From Pythium myriotylum (Eukaryota > Oomycota > Peronosporomycetes > Pythiales > Pythiaceae): a stretch of DNA of 64,000 bases. The notes under the pieces were generated by a model. That model did not search any database. It was not told the origin of the DNA and saw only the letters and a list, made by a program, of their open reading frames with translations. The stretch's first letter is position 1, and each line of letters opens with the position of its first letter. The stretch covers positions 62,001 to 126,000 of the forward strand of contig JALJCQ010000014.1 in the NCBI GenBank assembly GCA_023091665.1, written 5' to 3'. Shown in pieces: positions 62,528 to 64,000 of this stretch. A program made the translations under genes and the position numbers.

Positions 62528-63213
62528 AGACGCGCCGAATAACGAAATGATAGTCTAATGAATAGATTCCCCCCAACTGTGAATCGCTTTTAACCAAGTG
62601 GTGCTTCGAGCTTGGGACAAGAATCTTTGTGGAGAACTGGAAGTAGCCCGGTCCAGCCGAGATAGCAGATGCAACCAATTACTTCCCCAACATTCATCTA
62701 CGTTGACAACTCAAACTACATCGCATAAGCGAAACGGGGAGGTGCCGTGAGCTGCTGCCTGCTGGCATTACCTCGCGTGGATTGTTAGTGCTCGTTGACC
62801 GATCGTGGCTTGTTGTCTATCTGTGCCCAGCGGGCGACCGTGGCATTTGGAGCACGGCTGTCTTTTCGCGATTAGTCTTCTTCGCAATCATGTTCGGGCA
62901 GTTCCCCACAAGACTCCCCAAGACATCCGTTGGATAGGCGACAAAGCAGCCTTCATAATCCACTCGCTTGATCAAAGATGGACCGGTTATGTGCAACAAG
63001 CCAAGATTTCCGCGCACCATTTGTGGGGTGCTCGGTGGCGTCACAGACTCCCTACGGCGGGCCATGAACTGCATACTCACCCACCACGGTATCCAAGACG
63101 CTTCGTGTCCACCATACTGTACAGGGCGTCTTCACTTCACGAGAGCTCACTTGCCAACTTACCAGCCTGAGCTCAAGGTACCAACTTCCCACACACACAC
63201 CACCACCACCACG
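62528..63213. other. Intergenic region
   Basis: This 686 bp lies between copies D and E. No gene was recognised; a CACACACACACACCACCACCACC tract lies just before the start of copy E. Confidence 0.5.
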
Positions 63214-63909
63214 ATGCGCTTCTTCGTTCCTCTCCTCGCTTCGCTGTCGGTCTGCGCCGCGGCCACAACGCCGATCTGCCCCGACGGTGGTGCTACTGAG
63301 CCCACCAAGGCGCCGGCCGTCGAGCCAACGTGCCCGCCGCCTGGATTCACCTCCAAGCTGAACCTCAACCCTGCGGTGTACTTCGACGGCATGGGTTACA
63401 CGCTCAAGATGGTGACCGTGGGCAGCACGGCGCCTGTGTACTGCGACTACGGTGTGCTCTCGCACACGGTCAACGCCACGGACAACACGGTCGTGCCGCG
63501 CGTCGTCATCGGTAGCAACAACGGCAGTGTCACCGGCGCGCACATCGGCCTCGCTCTTAACGGAAAGATCCCGGACCTCACGAAGCCAGGCCAGACCGTT
63601 CTGTCGCTCGGCCCGGCCAACATCCCGTACTGGGTCATCGAGGCCGGTTCGTTCGATGAGCTGCTCGCTGGCAAGACCGAGTTCAAGAGCGAGTCCTACG
63701 ACTGGGTCATCACGGCCACGGGCGGTCCGCCGACGACCAAGACGGCCGGCGGCTGCTTGCCGCCGGCGGGCATGGCCCTCCGTGTCGTGAGCAAGGTGGC
63801 CAAGGTCTCGAAGGAGGTCGAGGATAAGCTCATTGCGCTTACCAAGTCCAAGGGCTACGACGTGTCGGCCCTCGCGCCGGTCGCCCACGAAGGCTGCACT
63901 TACGTCTAA
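63214..63909 (+). CDS. Secreted lipocalin-like protein, divergent paralogue E
   Basis: The predicted protein has 231 residues. The signal peptide is MRFFVPLLASLSVCAAA. A short Pro/Thr-rich linker with ICPDGGATEPTKAP follows, and then a domain collinear with copies A-D (FTSKLNLNPAVYFDGMGYT, VYCDYGVLSHTVNA, PYWVIEAGSFDELLAG, YDWVITATGGPPTT, GYDVSALAPV). It ends GCTYV. It is not part of the inverted repeat and shows what an unconverted paralogue looks like. Potential N-glycosylation sites (NAT, NGS) are visible. It may be the source gene of the array. Confidence 0.75.
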   Translation: MRFFVPLLASLSVCAAATTPICPDGGATEPTKAPAVEPTCPPPGFTSKLNLNPAVYFDGMGYTLKMVTVGSTAPVYCDYGVLSHTVNATDNTVVPRVVIGSNNGSVTGAHIGLALNGKIPDLTKPGQTVLSLGPANIPYWVIEAGSFDELLAGKTEFKSESYDWVITATGGPPTTKTAGGCLPPAGMALRVVSKVAKVSKEVEDKLIALTKSKGYDVSALAPVAHEGCTYV

Positions 63910-64000
63910 ACGATAGAATAAACATAACAATTCTGTACCATCATATTATCCCGTTCAACGTGTTCGCAGCAGACTGTCTTTTAGCAGCTTCCAAAAGTAA
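63910..64000. other. 3' flank of copy E
   Basis: This is the last 91 bp of the window. Nothing was recognised apart from an AATAAACATAAC stretch soon after the stop, which may act in polyadenylation. Confidence 0.4.

Overview
The window looks like nuclear DNA of a plant-associated oomycete (Phytophthora/Pythium type); I cannot fix the genus. The evidence is a Crinkler (CRN) effector gene with LFLAK- and HVLVVVP-type N-terminal motifs, small PX-like proteins, FYVE/START-type proteins starting MKFPL, non-canonical bZIP proteins with a START-like tail, many SWEET sugar transporters, short introns of 52-82 bp, and matches to the oomycete initiator (TCAYTYYNCA-like) just upstream of several start codons. 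No rRNA, tRNA, CRISPR array or intact autonomous transposon was seen.

Layout. 0.8-8.1 kb: a tandem duplication carrying two FYVE/START genes whose coding cores are identical over 1,059 bp, although their upstream regions have diverged. 8.2-13.4 kb: a 3.7 kb near-perfect palindrome with one PX gene per arm. It is flanked on the right by an intact SWEET gene and on the left by the eroded 3' end of an inverted SWEET copy. 13.7-20.5 kb: a GNAT acetyltransferase, two PX genes, a bZIP/START gene and two more SWEET genes, one of them frameshifted. 20.8-23.6 kb: a CRN pseudogene broken by frameshifts and by an 887 bp insertion with a 14 bp target duplication. 23.7-39.3 kb: a membrane protein, a SWEET, four bZIP/START genes, a membrane-anchored WW-HECT ubiquitin ligase, a PX gene, a MATE transporter and an intron-less SWEET. 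39.3-55.7 kb: five more FYVE/START genes separated by long gene-empty spacers. 56.3-62.5 kb: a second, larger inverted repeat holding four copies of one secreted lipocalin-like gene, followed at 63.2 kb by a divergent fifth paralogue.

The theme is local amplification of a few families: seven FYVE/START, five PX, five bZIP/START, five SWEET plus a fragment, and five lipocalin-like. FYVE, PX, START and lipocalin domains all bind lipids in other organisms, so lipid binding recurs across this stretch; a shared pathway is only an inference. Two palindromes and a sharply bounded identity tract point to active gene conversion and fold-back duplication. Palindromes can also be assembly artefacts, so this needs spanning reads.

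Exon boundaries were set by eye from GT/AG signals, reading phase and comparison between paralogues inside the window. Family assignments rest on recognised motifs, not on database searches.
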